From Austropuccinia psidii (Eukaryota; Basidiomycota; Pucciniomycetes; Pucciniales; Sphaerophragmiaceae), in assembly GCA_023105745.1 (NCBI GenBank), contig JALGQZ010000008.1, forward strand, positions 22,858,866-22,922,865: a stretch of DNA of 64,000 nt, given 5' to 3'. Below, one piece after another: positions 12,758-23,463 of this stretch. A program made the translations under genes and the position numbers. The first letter of the stretch is position 1. Every line of letters begins with the position of its first letter. Below the pieces are notes generated by a model. The model did no database searches. It had not been told where the DNA came from and worked only from the letters and a program-made list of their open reading frames with translations.

Positions 12758-12940
12758 TCATGACTCCAAAAACAATTCATCTTCATAACTGGTAGGTCCT
12801 TTTGCTTTGACTTGATTCTGATTCTTCTCTTCCTCTGTGACTTTTTTTCTTCTTTCATTCCAGTTTGCTTCATCCAACCTGTCTTGAGTCCTCATGGCTC
12901 CTGATAAGTGGATGACTTCAGGTTTATGTCCTAAGAACAC
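12758..12940 (-). CDS. Short charged ORF before the 3' LTR of element C
   Basis: This 60-residue minus-strand frame is rich in Glu, Lys and Asn (ANWNERRKKVTEEEKNQNQ) and lies between pol and the purine tract. It has no recognised domain. It could be a remnant of an element C protein or fortuitous; nothing in its context decides this. Confidence 0.25.
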   Translation of the reverse strand: MFLGHKPEVIHLSGAMRTQDRLDEANWNERRKKVTEEEKNQNQVKAKGPTSYEDELFLES

Positions 12941-13436
12941 TCTGCCATCTAATAATATTTTCTGTCATCTTGAAATTGGGCTTAGATAGCCCTTTTCTTT
13001 ATTATGGACAATTGCATAAGTCCATTGAATTTTCCCAAATTTTGTGTTTTCTGGGGTTTTTGACCAATTTGGCCAAAATGTGCAAATATGACATTATGCA
13101 AGAGTTTCAATTAATGGCTGAATTGACAGTCTTGATTTTTCATGAAGAAGTAATAGCCAGAAATGTGAAAAATGCGCAAAAGTGTGCAAATGCACTAATT
13201 CGCCTTTTTTTCTGTGATTTTTGATGTTTTGAAGGTCTTTCAGATGATTTGAAGTTATTATGCACAAAATGCATAAAAATTTCTGATTTGACCAATGAAA
13301 CTGCTTTTAATGATAATTTCCTCTGCTTTCTTGTGCTTCACTCCATTCTTGAAGTTCAAATTGCCATAATTGACTTTCTGACTTGGATTTTTCTATTATT
13401 TTCTTGGTCTTGGCTTTGAATCTTGACTTGATGATG

Positions 13437-14545
13437 ATTTCAAAGCTGACTTCCATTTGTAACTCCAATCACTCTGATTCCCCGCCTTCTGTACTTCATG
13501 TTCCTGGTGTCTTTGATAACTTGAGGGAGCTTTCTGAAGATAGTATGGCCCCTACATAGATTTATGACATCAATAAAACCTATGATGGTTTTAAATCTGT
13601 TAGAGTTATTGAGCTGCCCTGCATGAATTTTTAAAAGACGGGGGTTACTTGTGTTGAATCTGCTACTGCTAGGTTCACCAGGTGTCAATTCTGAAACCTT
13701 GGGAAAAGAACTTGCTCTCAGGCCAACCATAGATTCCCAGATAATCCCACAAGATTATGAAGCAGCACCAAGAATGGTGGGTGATTTGGATTGGAAGATC
13801 CTGTTTATGAACCTTCAACTTCTGATGCCACCTCTGGCCACTCCAATTGTGAGTTGAATGATCAAGGAATTGCTGAGTTACTGACTTCTATGGTTTTATT
13901 TTCTTCTTCTTGAGTGACTGGATCTAGAATGAGAGGTGTTCAACAATGGACTAACACCAACAGTTCCTGGGCCAATACTGGAGGACCCATCCCCCCCCCA
14001 AGGCAGCCCCAGAAGTTCCTATTTTGGTCACCAGAAAGGATGGAAGACTTGGAAAATTGAAAAGAAATTTGGTGGTTCAAGATTAAATTGATACTGATGC
14101 TGAAGGAAGTGATGAAATTGATGGAGAAGAACTTGAAATTACTACCCCCATCCAAAAAAGAAGAATTCAATCCACCTCACTATCCCCAGTCCCAGACAGT
14201 ACCACCATCCATGAAGTGATCAGGTCCCCCCAACCACCCCAACCTCCAATTAGATCCCCAACCAAGCCATCCACACTTGCCTCTACCTCCACCAATATTC
14301 AACCACCTATGGCCAGAACCTCTAGAAACCCAATTTCTCCAGAACCTGTATCAATCTTTGACAACCATCAATTCTGGAATATAACTGGAACCTTTACTGA
14401 TAAGAAGGTGGTCACATCTGTATTTGCAGAGGTGGATGCCTTGACTGAAGTTTTTGTGGATAAAGCTATGAATAGTGCTGTTCCAGGTGAATCCACTAGG
14501 GCTTTGGCCAGAGGCAATTGCTTATTAAGATGCCTTGGTTTTTAA
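13437..14545 (+). pseudogene. Opposite-strand accessory ORF inside element C
   Basis: The plus strand, opposite to pol, shows protein-like sequence. In one frame 13437-13990 reads ISKLTSICNSNHSDSPPSV, later FDNLRELSEDSMAP, GVTCVESATARFTRC, GKRTCSQANHRFPDNP and an ATG-led segment at 13929. At a run of nine C (about 13990-13998) the frame shifts by one, then continues through TDAEGSDEIDGEELE and a Pro/Ser/Thr-rich segment (SPQPPQPPIRSPTKPSTLA) to a soluble-looking end (FADVDALTEVFVDKA-like, 14430-14480) and a stop at 14543-14545. At least six stops interrupt it, several of them TGA where Trp or Arg would be likely. The acidic, Pro-rich and Cys-containing segments look like a former protein of 350 or more residues. 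I do not recognise its function. Start is unknown. Confidence 0.5.
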
Positions 14546-15278
14546 ATTTGGATGAGGATTATCTGTAGCTTTTCTTTATCATGACTATTGTTTTGCTCTT
14601 TGATTATTGAATAAATTGACTCCTCAAACGAGATATGGTAGTGATGACTGCTGCTTTTTGAGCAAGAAATAAAAAAATAAAATGATACAAGTAAAATAAA
14701 TGAAATAAAATGAAAAGAAAGAATTGAGAGAAAAACAGAGTAAAGAAAAGAAAATAAAGAAAAATTCTGAGGATCAATCTTCTTGTGGCGAGTTGCTTGA
14801 TTTTGGCCATGATTTTCCTTAAAAGATAAAACCAAACATTTGATGCTCACAGAGTGGCCAAGGTGTTGTTTTAAAAGAAGTAGAACTCTCAGAGATTCAT
14901 ACCAGTAGATGGAACTTACTTGCATAACTTCCACTCCCCACCAAGCATCATAAAAGAATAGAAAAATTTTCCATAAATGAATTTTAGTTAATGAATATCT
15001 TGAATAATAGTGAATGGCATTATTTGGAATGATAAAATATGAAAGAAAGAGAAAACTAATAAAGAAACAAGAGAATTTGACCATATCTTGGTGAAAGGTC
15101 CAATTTTGAAGGTATTGATTTTGCAAGGCCTTCTAAGCCTTTTCAAAGAAATTGAAAAGTGCTCACAAAGGGGCCAAGGTGATGCTTACAACATATTTGG
15201 GTAGAATATCCCCTTAAAGGTGCATGCCAGGAGAGGAACTTACTTTCATAAACTCCAATCCCCACCAAGCACCTTGAA
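14546..15278. other. Non-coding spacer with a degenerate direct repeat
   Basis: No coding frame is convincing here. A segment at about 14870-14955 (GAACTTACTTGCATAACTTC, then CTCCCCACCAAGCA) is repeated loosely at about 15225-15272 (GAACTTACTTTCATAAACTC, then ATCCCCACCAAGCA). The middle (14660-14770) is a purine-rich low-complexity stretch. Confidence 0.5.
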
Positions 15279-16800
15279 TCAAACTCTTGAGGTATTTGGG
15301 CCAGGATTGTCAGAATACAAAGTTTGGAAATCCATGACAAGATCTTGGGAGTTGGTAAGCTTGGAATCTGGCTCCCAAGATGTTCTTTCTGGGTCTTAAT
15401 TGAGTTCTTTTGGCTCCATAATGTACCATAATATACCTCTCTTGAGTTTTGAGTCCAGAACCTGAGCCACTTCCCATTCTTCTTTCTCTTCCACTATGAC
15501 TGGTGGTGGTGGAAGTTAATGTTGATTTGGGATAGTTTATTGCTTCACTGGTTCTAACAAGGAAACATGAAAGACAGGGTGAACTTACTTCCATTGTTGA
15601 GGCAACTTGAGGTGATATTCATGGCTTCCAATCTTCTTCAGAAGCTCAAAGGGTCCCAACCATCCTTCTGAGAGCTTCTTGGTGGCTCTTGGTGGGTTGA
15701 TTTTCTGGTAAGCTAGCAATACTTTGTCCCCAGGTTGAAAATCAGGTGTAAATGCTCTATTTCTATCTGCATACTTCTTAAAATGCTTCATTTCTGACTT
15801 TAATTCTTCTTTGACAACTTTTTGTACTGATTGGATTTTTGTTGATAACTTTCCAGCAGGTGTATCTTGAGAGATGTGAATTTAGTCAAAGCTGGGATTT
15901 CTTCCATAAATGGTGAAAAGGGGTGACTGTTTTGTTGATGAATGTTCTACATTATTATAGGCAAATTCAGCCAGAGGGAGCCAGGTGTGCCAGTCATCTT
16001 GATGGTGACTGACATACATCCAAAGATACTGTTCTAGAATCTGATTTACCCTCTCTGTCTGTCCATCTGTTTCAGGGTGAAAGGCAGTTGAAAGATCTCT
16101 TTATATTATGAGCTTCTGAAATAATTGAGTCAAAAATGATGAAACAAATAATGAACCTCTATCACTACCAATACTGATTGGGAGACCATGTTTGGAAAAG
16201 ACATGACTACTAAATATTTGATCTAAGTCCAAAGAAGTGATTGTTTAATAAGGTGGAACAAAGATTGTCATTTTTGAGAATCTGTCTATAACTACTAAAA
16301 TGGAATCAAAGTTGCTTGACGGAGGCAATTGAGTGATAAAGTCCATTGATAATGAATTTCAAGGACAAGATTGAATTTAAAGATGCTTTAGTAATCCAAA
16401 ATTCTTATGGTGGATGTTCTTGTTTCTTGAACATTTCTGACATTAGGACACATAGTCCTTGATAATTTAATTCATGCAAGCTCAATGGAAACTTCTCTTG
16501 AGGACCTTGAGGGTCTCCTCCTGGCCAGGGTGGCCATCCAATGGTGAGTCATGACACTTTTGAAGGATATCCAATTGAAGTTCATTATTGTTTGGGATGA
16601 TTACTCTATCTTTGAATAATAGAAATTTGGTTTGAAATTCAAGAGAATAATCTGAGACTGATTCACCTTCTTCTAATTGCTTTAGAATGTCCTTATAAAC
16701 TTTGTCTTTCCATACTGCCTTCTAAATTTGATCAGCTAAATCTGAGAAAACTTCAACTTTGATTGAGAAAGATCTTTATTCTTTAATTTCATTTTGCTTG
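15279..16800 (-). pseudogene. Integrase and chromodomain of element C
   Basis: Translating the minus strand from 16800 down gives the integrase core: [35 protein letters not shown] with a stop, GSDRGSLFVSSF, then [17 protein letters not shown], so the D, D and E residues are all present. [17 protein letters not shown] follows. The C-terminal part is open at 15585-15791 (DRNRAFTPDFQPGDKVLLAY, SEGWLGPFELLKKIG), then after a frameshift a chromodomain-like tail (EEEEEWEVAQVLDSK, later DPERTSWEP) ends near 15279. Chromodomains of this kind direct integration to marked chromatin in related elements. Several stops and frameshifts make it non-functional. Confidence 0.85.
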
Positions 16801-16856
16801 AGAGCTCGATAAATATTTTCAGGATTATTCCTGATTAAGTCCACCACTCTCTCTGG

Positions 16857-18340
16857 CTACACTTTGTCCCAACATGATAAGGCATCCAGTAAGGTGGCCA
16901 GTCTGCCAGGGAGGTAAGTGATAGAAAAGTTAAATTCAGAGAGAAGCTCTTCCCAATGGGCTTGACAACAAGTAAGTACTTTGGAAGACATAAAATATTG
17001 AAGGGAAGAGTGGTCTGTAAAGACTTCAAAGGCATCAAAAATAAAGAGAAGAAAGGCTCTCAAGCACTTGAGAGCCCAAACTATCCCAAGGAATTCCTTG
17101 TCATGAATTTCATAGTTTAGCTCAGCTGGGAGGAGCTTGCAACTATCAAATGCAATGGGATGCTTTCCTGAGTCATTGCCCTGACTCAGTACAGCACCCA
17201 AGGCATAATCAGAAGAATAAGTCTCTACAATAGTTGGTAGAGAATGATTGAAATGGGATAGGATAGGAGAAGTGGTGAAAGCTTCTTTGAATATTTGAAA
17301 CTGAGTAAGAGCTTCCTCATTAAAGGTGAAGGGAGAATCTTTTTTAAGGAGGGAAGTGAGAGCAGAGATTTTTTTGGAATAATTTTCAATGTAACAACAA
17401 CAGAAGCTGGAAAAGCCAAGGAAAGATTGAAGTGCCTTGATGTTCTTTGGATGAGGCCAATTGAGGATTTGCTGAACTTTGGAAGAATCTATCTTGAGGC
17501 CTTCACTTGAAACAACATAGCCCAAGTATTCCACACTTGAGAAATGAAATAAACACTTTGAGGCTTTAGCAAACAAATTATTGTCCCTCAGTCTTTGGAG
17601 GACAGAGGCCACATTTTTGACATGTTCCTCCTCAGAACTAGAGAAGACCATAATATCATCTAAGTAGACTACAGCCAAAATATTCAAGAGATATGCAAAC
17701 ATATCATTCACAAGATTCTGGAATGAAGCAGGAGCATTGGTCAAGCCAAATTGCATAACCAAATATTCATAACTACCATATTTAGCTCTAAAGGCAGTTA
17801 AGTTCTCATCCCCCTCTTTGATTCTCAAGAGATTATAAGCACCACACAAATCTATCTTGGAGAAGATAGTAGAACCATTAAAGACAGTAAGGAGCTGATT
17901 CATTGGAGGAACAGGATACCTGTTCTTCCTAGTGACAGCATTAAGTTTGCGGTAGTCAAAACACAAACAAAGGCCACCATCCTTTTTCTTAACAAAAAGG
18001 ACATGTGCTCCTGTTGATGAGGAGCTTGTCCTGATGAAACCTTTCTCTACATTCTCTGAAATTTAGGCCTATACTGTTTCTGATTCTTGCTTTGATAAAG
18101 AGTAGATAACACCAACTGGAGGTAGAAGACCCTCCAGTTCAATATGGTGATCACAGGGCAGTGTGGAGGAAGTTCCTCTTCTTTCACCTTGAATAATATG
18201 TCCAGATATTGGTGATAAACAGGAGGTACTACCTTCAGCACAGTTTCAATCTCTTCTGGCTCTTCCTCCTCATCCCACTGCTCTTCTAGGGAGGCATGAA
18301 AAGATAAAGGAGGAAGGTCCATATCCCCTTGAAAGAGATG
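16857..18340 (-). pseudogene. Reverse transcriptase and RNase H of element C
   Basis: A 369-residue open frame (17966 down to 16857) begins in RT at CFDYRKLNAVTRKNRYPVPP and includes FSKIDLCGAYN, FGLTNAPASFQ and the catalytic VYLDDIMVF. RNase H follows: ETYSSDYALGAVLSQ (a Ser where an acidic residue is usual just before the SDYALG block), HDKEFLGIVWALK and FTDHSSLQYF. Upstream, 18322-18047 carries the acidic linker (EEEEPEEIETVLKVVP) and the start of RT (YLDILFKVKEEELPPHCP), then a frameshift before GAHVLFVKKKDGG. The full-length 369-residue frame suggests fewer lesions here than elsewhere in the element. Confidence 0.9.
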
Positions 18341-18412
18341 AAGTGAAGATATAGAAACATCTTCTCCAAAATCTTTTATCTCTTTGAATACTTCATCTCT
18401 TGATGGAATTAA

Positions 18413-18870
18413 TTACTGAGAGGGAATGATGGAAGGGATATGGACAGAAGGGGGAGGGGGAGGTGTCTTGAGTACACCAACCAGAGAAACACTGTTGACA
18501 GAAGTGACAAAGTCATTACTACTAGAATAAATAATACCACTAGAATCCTTATGACTAGATTCATAGGTGATCAATCCATTTTTCAAATCAGTAATGGGAT
18601 TAAAATGGTAAAGAAAATCATAGCCCAATATTAGGTCTTCTCCCTTGGGTGAATCTATGATAAAGAAATCCCATTCAAAGCTTGGGAATGAAGGAAAGTC
18701 AACAACCCACTTGGTATAATGGGTGATTAACAGGGAATTGGATTCATTGGAATCCAAAATGAAAATAGGAATCTTTTCAGGGAGCTCTAAAATGGTCAAT
18801 GAGTACTTGAGAACAAAATTCTTTGCAATAAAACAGCTTGTAGCACCACAGTCAATGAGAATACTATAAA
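18413..18870 (-). pseudogene. Aspartic protease of element C
   Basis: The minus strand reads SILIDCGATSCFIAKNFV near 18860-18810. This is the retropepsin active-site pattern (D-S/T-G-A) with Cys in the second position. It continues as an open frame down to 18413 with the flap and second-half motif (FIIDSPKGEDLILGYDFLY) and a Pro-rich tail. It matures Gag-Pol in the particle. It lies between gag and RT as in other Gypsy elements. Confidence 0.75.
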
Positions 18871-18994
18871 AAAATCTCAGAGAGAAAAGAGAAAATAAGA
18901 AATTTTAAATATTTCTTGACACTAGTATTCAGAGTTCCCAATTTTGCTCTTGAAGGAAATATGTGAGAGCCATTGAACACATCATGATCCCCAC

Positions 18995-20327
18995 TCAGGC
19001 TTTTCCCTGCTTGCTAGGGAAGCCTCTTGATGACCCTTGCCTATTTTCAGGCCTCTTGAAGCATTTTTCAATTGGGTGCTTGCCACCAAAATAAGTGCAT
19101 GAGCCTTCTTTAATCCTCCTCTCCTTTTCAGAACCAATTAATTTGTTGTCTTTAGTGAGGAGAGCATCATGAAGCTTGTTTTTGGACACTTGAAAATTCT
19201 TCCCCTTCTTGTTCTTCCTGTGATAAGGCTTTTTTGATGATGCAATTTGGGGAGGCTTGGAGGGGTTGGATCCACTGATTGGAGGCTTCTTCTCTTGATT
19301 ACTACCCTTTTCCTTCTTCCTTTCATGGTACCTGGTATCTAATTCCAAAGTCATGTCCATGAGTTCTTGAAGGCTATCAAAGTTGGCATGGTGAGAAGCC
19401 AATTGGTCCAACAATCTTTATTTCAAGCCTCCTCTATACACATGAATATAGGCCCTTTCCCCCGTCTCCAATTCTTGACATTAAGGCTCTGAAATCTGCT
19501 ATGTACGAGGAAACTGACCACTTTATTTCATCATGAGATTGTCCAACTCTTGTTCAGCCTTCCTGAATTCATTGGGATCACCAAACAGAGTCAATGACTG
19601 GGTTTCAAATAACTTCCAGTTATTGAGGAGATAAGAAGGTTCTTCATTTTAGATATTTGAGAGGTAAGGTTCAATACATTCGCCAGCTCTACCAGTGAGA
19701 AAAGAAGTTTAGTACAAAACCATCTTCCTGTCAGAGAAGAAGTTTTCTGGGTCATTATGAAAAATTAAATGACAATATTGAATAAATCCTCACAATTTAT
19801 AAGCTTTAGTACCATCAAAGGAATCAGGTGCCTTCATTGATGGAGTCTTGAATGCTAGGGCTCTTGAAGTGTCCCTTGGAAACTTCTTTAGGGAGTTGTC
19901 CCATTAAATGAGTCATCTGCTCCATCATTTTGAGAAAAACTGGTTCAACTTGAGAGACAAGAGGTTGATCAGAAGGGGCTAGATTTGGGGCTTCAGAACC
20001 CTCAGGGGGACCTGACAAGGCAGCTGCTACTTCAGTTTCTTCAGACTCCTCCTCTTCATCTTCAGCTTCCCATTATGTGCCTCTAGGCCCTTGAAAAATG
20101 CTTGGATAGCCACCCAACAAGCCATAGAATGATCTTGATCTTCTTGACTTCATAACTCCTCTTCTGGAGGGTGCTTCTCCTTCCATTGGTGGTCCTCTGT
20201 CCAAATTTTCACTCAGTTTATGAACTGGTGGTGTGTGGTCAAGAGGAGCCCTTGCTGTAGGAGTGAGAACAGCTTCATGTCTTTGAGATCTTGTATTCTT
20301 GGCTGGAGGGCTATGCTGAACTGGCAT
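18995..20327 (-). pseudogene. Gag of element C
   Basis: The likely start is the ATG at 20327-20325 (MPVQHSPPAKNTRSQ). A basic, Ser/Pro/Arg-rich N-terminus runs to 20073 (MKSRRSRSFYGLLGGYP), then an acidic Glu-rich stretch, then 20018-19824 (VEPVFLKMMEQMTHLM). A frameshifted capsid-like region at 19820-19415 still reads NDPENFFSDRKMVLY and FGDPNEFRKAEQELDNLMM. The last part, 19414-18995, is Lys-rich and ends with a zinc knuckle CTYFGGKHPIEKC, where the second Cys is Phe. It is a nucleic-acid-binding structural protein, here inactivated by many lesions. Confidence 0.8.
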
Positions 20328-21114
20328 TATTGAAGAAACAAAATAAATTTGATGATACTTGAGAATAAAACAAGGCTTGACCAAATCAATCAAATGAGAA
20401 TCTTGATGAACTTGAGGAATCAATCAAAAGTCTTGAACTGAATCAATAAGAATAAATCTTGAAGAATGAGGTTTACAAAGTCATGTTCTTATGAGTAATC
20501 AGTTTCAGTAAATAATTAAAATGAATTAAATTAATAAATCAAATCAAATCAATCAAGTCAATTCAAAGTCAAATCAATTATTTCTTGAGGAATTCAATCA
20601 ATATCTTCAAAAATCAATTCAATTTCTTGAGGAATTAATTTCAAAGCAATCAACTAAATCAAATATTGAGGATAAATCAGCTATCTTGAGGAATCAAATC
20701 AGATCAATCAATTGAATCAAATAAGAATCTTGAGGTAAAGTCAATTTCTTGAATAATCAAATCAATCAATCAATAATTCTTGAGAAATTTCAAAATCCAG
20801 AAATGATAACCCCAATTCAATGAAAACTTTGGAAATGATGAATCCATTAACCCCAAATTCCAGTCAATTCAACCTGATAAAAGAACCTGAATTCAGACAG
20901 AAAATGAAAACAAAATTTTATTTAGAATTAAGAAGAAAGTGAAATGGTGAGAAAAATTTAAAAAATGAGAAAGAGAAACAATTTTCATTTGAATAAAATG
21001 AATTAGATGAAAATTGATGAGAGATAATGAAGTCATAAAAATCATAATTGGAGAATGAAAGAAATGAATAATAACGAATTAAAGAAAAGAAGAAATTATG
21101 AGTTAATCAAGATA
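20328..21114 (-). other. 5' leader of element C, low complexity
   Basis: This is the untranslated region between the 5' LTR and gag. At 20430-20780 it is dominated by imperfect AATCAA/TCAATC repeats; the rest is AT-rich. No tRNA-type primer site is obvious next to 21115. Confidence 0.6.
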
Positions 21115-22070
21115 ATGTCACAGGGGCTCTTCTAAATGAAGATGGCCTGGCACTCAGTGAACAGACTTACTTATGGAGGGCTCAAGGGAAGTACTCAAAG
21201 GATAAGAGAATAAGATAAAGTGTAAAATTCTTACTGATAAAGAATGAGCATTAAAAGATGTGAAATAAAATATTCAAAAATAAAATCTTTATTTTTAATG
21301 ATGAATTAAACCATTTTTTGTGGTTTTTTGGTTATATGAAAATACCTCTAAGGCTCACATGGCTGTAGAGTGTCACAGGGGCTCTTCTAAATGAAGAGGG
21401 CCTGGCACTCAGTGAACAGACTTACTTATGGAGGGCTTAAGGGAAGTACTCCAAGGATAAGAGCAATAAGATAAAGTGTAAAGTTCCTACTGATAAAGAA
21501 TGTGCATTAAAGGACATTAAATAAAAACAAAATCAATAACAAAGAGCCAACCACAAATAATCCTGAATCACTGTTTCAACCTTTTCAGAAATGAGAAAAG
21601 GATTAATAAGGATATGACCACCAGGACTCTTCTGGTCAGGTGAGGGAAGGCTAACACTAACTTAATAATTGATAAAATAATACTTTTGAGTAAGAAATAA
21701 AATAATATTGATAAACAAATCAAATATTTTAATTAACTGGGGGAAAAACCCCAGGTTGGTGAAAGGGGGCTGGTATATGTAAAAAAGTGCCAGCTTGGAG
21801 TTTGAGTGTTGAGAACCCATGACTGTATGAAGAATCTGTATTTGAGATGTAAATCTGTATTGGTGTATCTAATACAGGTATTTGAACCTGTATTTAGGAC
21901 AGGCCTGTATTTGGTGAATCCTGTATTTGGGTTTTTCCTGTATTGAGCTTTTTAGAGATGAAACTGTATTTGGTGGATCTTCCATCAAACTCCCTTGTTT
22001 ATTAGGTGTTGGAATATCTTCAATTGGTAATTATTGGTAATGTCCTGCCCTATCTCCATTGCTGTGACAG
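21115..22070 (-). repeat. Composite 5' LTR of element C with LTR-B piece
   Basis: 21372-22070 is a full LTR-C. It is followed (towards gag) by the spacer CTCTACAGCCA, about 98 bp of the start of LTR-B (21359 down to about 21262), and a second copy of only the last ~147 bp of LTR-C (about 21261-21115), ending CCCTGTGACA at the internal region. The arrangement LTR-C, 11-bp spacer, LTR-B start also occurs at the 3' end (12633 to 11930), so the junction is shared. Confidence 0.7.
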
Positions 22071-22089
22071 AGATATTGTTTTATCAACC

Positions 22090-23000
22090 ACCCCTTTTGA
22101 GCCTGAAGGAATCAGAGTATGCTATTTCTGGTTCCATTTCTCTTTCAGAGGCTGTATATTATATTTATTATCCCTGATCTTTGGTTTCCTCTCCCAAAGT
22201 AGTTTGAACTACCTGTTGGGATTCCACCTTTTGATGATTCCCATGAGTTCTTTTAAGGATACCCCTTTGAGAAAAATCCTCTTGAAAATTTCTTCAAGTT
22301 CTTCCCAGTTAGATGTTGGGTTGAATATCTTGTTCTTAATGTTCCATTAGAGAAGTTCTTTGAGCAGTTGGTGGAGCTTAAGAAAGAAATCCATGTCTAT
22401 CCAGTCCTCTGACATGAGGTCTTTTCTGTGCTGCAAGGTTAATGAAAGTGTTGGAATGATTTCCCTTCATGTTTTTCCATTCATCATTGTATCCAAACCT
22501 TGATCTTCTGGATCTAGATAGTCTTTTCCTGTATTCTTGCTGGCTCCTTGTGACTCCAAGGTACCTGAGATGGGCAGGAGACATAATATCATTAGTGGAA
22601 AAAAGTCAAAAATTTATTCTCTGGGGTACTTACCTTTGACTGTGCTCTGTACAGATTTGTGTTCTACGGCCTCAGGTAATTTCCCTTTGGAGGTTATAGC
22701 AGGATTAATAAATGTTATTTTTCCTTCAAAAGCCACCAAATTTGGTTTACCTTTTATTGATTCAGAACTCCATGTTTTTCTTTTTCTTTTGGTGGCTATG
22801 GTTTTCTACTTCTTGGGAATAATGCATATGTTTCTGTTCCTCTCACCTTTTTCCTTCTTCATGTGATCTTTTTCAGATGGTGTCAAAGAGGGATTTCTCT
22901 GTGATTCATTTTCTAGTGGTATCAGTTTTTCTTCAACAGAAAACTCAAAGATGAGGACTTGGTGTTAGTTTATGACTCTTTCTGATGCTTCTGAATGTTG
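22090..23000 (-). pseudogene. Spliced ORF1 remnant of an old minus-strand Gypsy element
   Basis: Exon 1 (about 22960-22634) reads FSVEEKLIPLENESQRNPSL, later a Lys/Arg-rich part, and EAVEHKSVQSTVK. It ends in AAAG followed by GTAAGTACC (donor at 22633). The intron 22633-22565 (69 nt) ends CATCTCAG. Exon 2 continues in phase: TLESQGASKNTGKDYLDPED, later MSEDWIDMDFFLKLHQLLKE and NWEELEEIFKRIFLKG. An alternative frame opens with an ATG at 22584-22582, inside the intron 17 nt before the acceptor, and runs to 22378 (MSPAHLRYLGVTRSQQEYR). This copies the arrangement in G3. Three stops interrupt exon 2. Element C sits at its downstream end. Confidence 0.5.
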
Positions 23001-23302
23001 AAAGTGTCCTCCAAAAGCACTATATAGATATTTTTTGTCTTTATATGATTAAATAAAATTGAAATTTTGAATTTTCACATCAAAATACTGGAGAAGTATG
23101 TATGTGAGTCACCAAATTTAGCTCAAAGTCTTTTTAATTATTTTTTTATTAAAAAAATGGATCTCAAAAACATTTCTTTGATTGGAACAATTTAAGCTCA
23201 CATTTTTTTCAACCACATCCACTGGAGCTTCTATTTACCATAGAAAGTTTACTCTTTTTCTTAGAAAAATAATATGGCTTTATTTCACCTCAAAGATTGA
23301 TA

Positions 23303-23356
23303 TTTGATACTTTTATTATCTTCATTATATTTGATACTTTTATTATCTTCATTATA
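23303..23356. repeat. 27-bp tandem duplication
   Basis: The unit starting TTTGATACTTTTATTATC is present twice, perfectly, at 23303-23329 and 23330-23356. It looks like a local slippage product. Confidence 0.85.
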
Positions 23357-23463
23357 AATTGAAGTGTACAAATGTTTGCACATGATCATAGATAAAGGAA
23401 AAATATGAGTAAAATTACTCACTTTGTTGCCTCTTTCATTACAAAAAACACAGACATTCCCCC

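Larger units (their letters stand above)
11942..22070 (-). mobile_element. Gypsy element C, minus strand
   Basis: The element is bounded by LTR-C copies (TGTCACAG...CTGTGACA). From high to low coordinate it contains gag, protease, RT/RNase H, integrase with chromodomain, an opposite-strand accessory ORF, and a purine tract at 12634-12650 touching the 3' LTR. It differs from G1-G3 in gag type, in lacking an upstream ORF1, and in its LTRs. Flanks GAGAG (before 11942) and GAGAT (after 22070) are at best an imperfect duplication. Many stops and frameshifts show it is inactive. Confidence 0.85.

Noticed and set aside
22006..22866. Two plus-strand frames of about 110 residues
   Set aside because: They overlap the end of LTR-C and lie opposite the ORF1 remnant, and read as hydrophobic strings without motifs.
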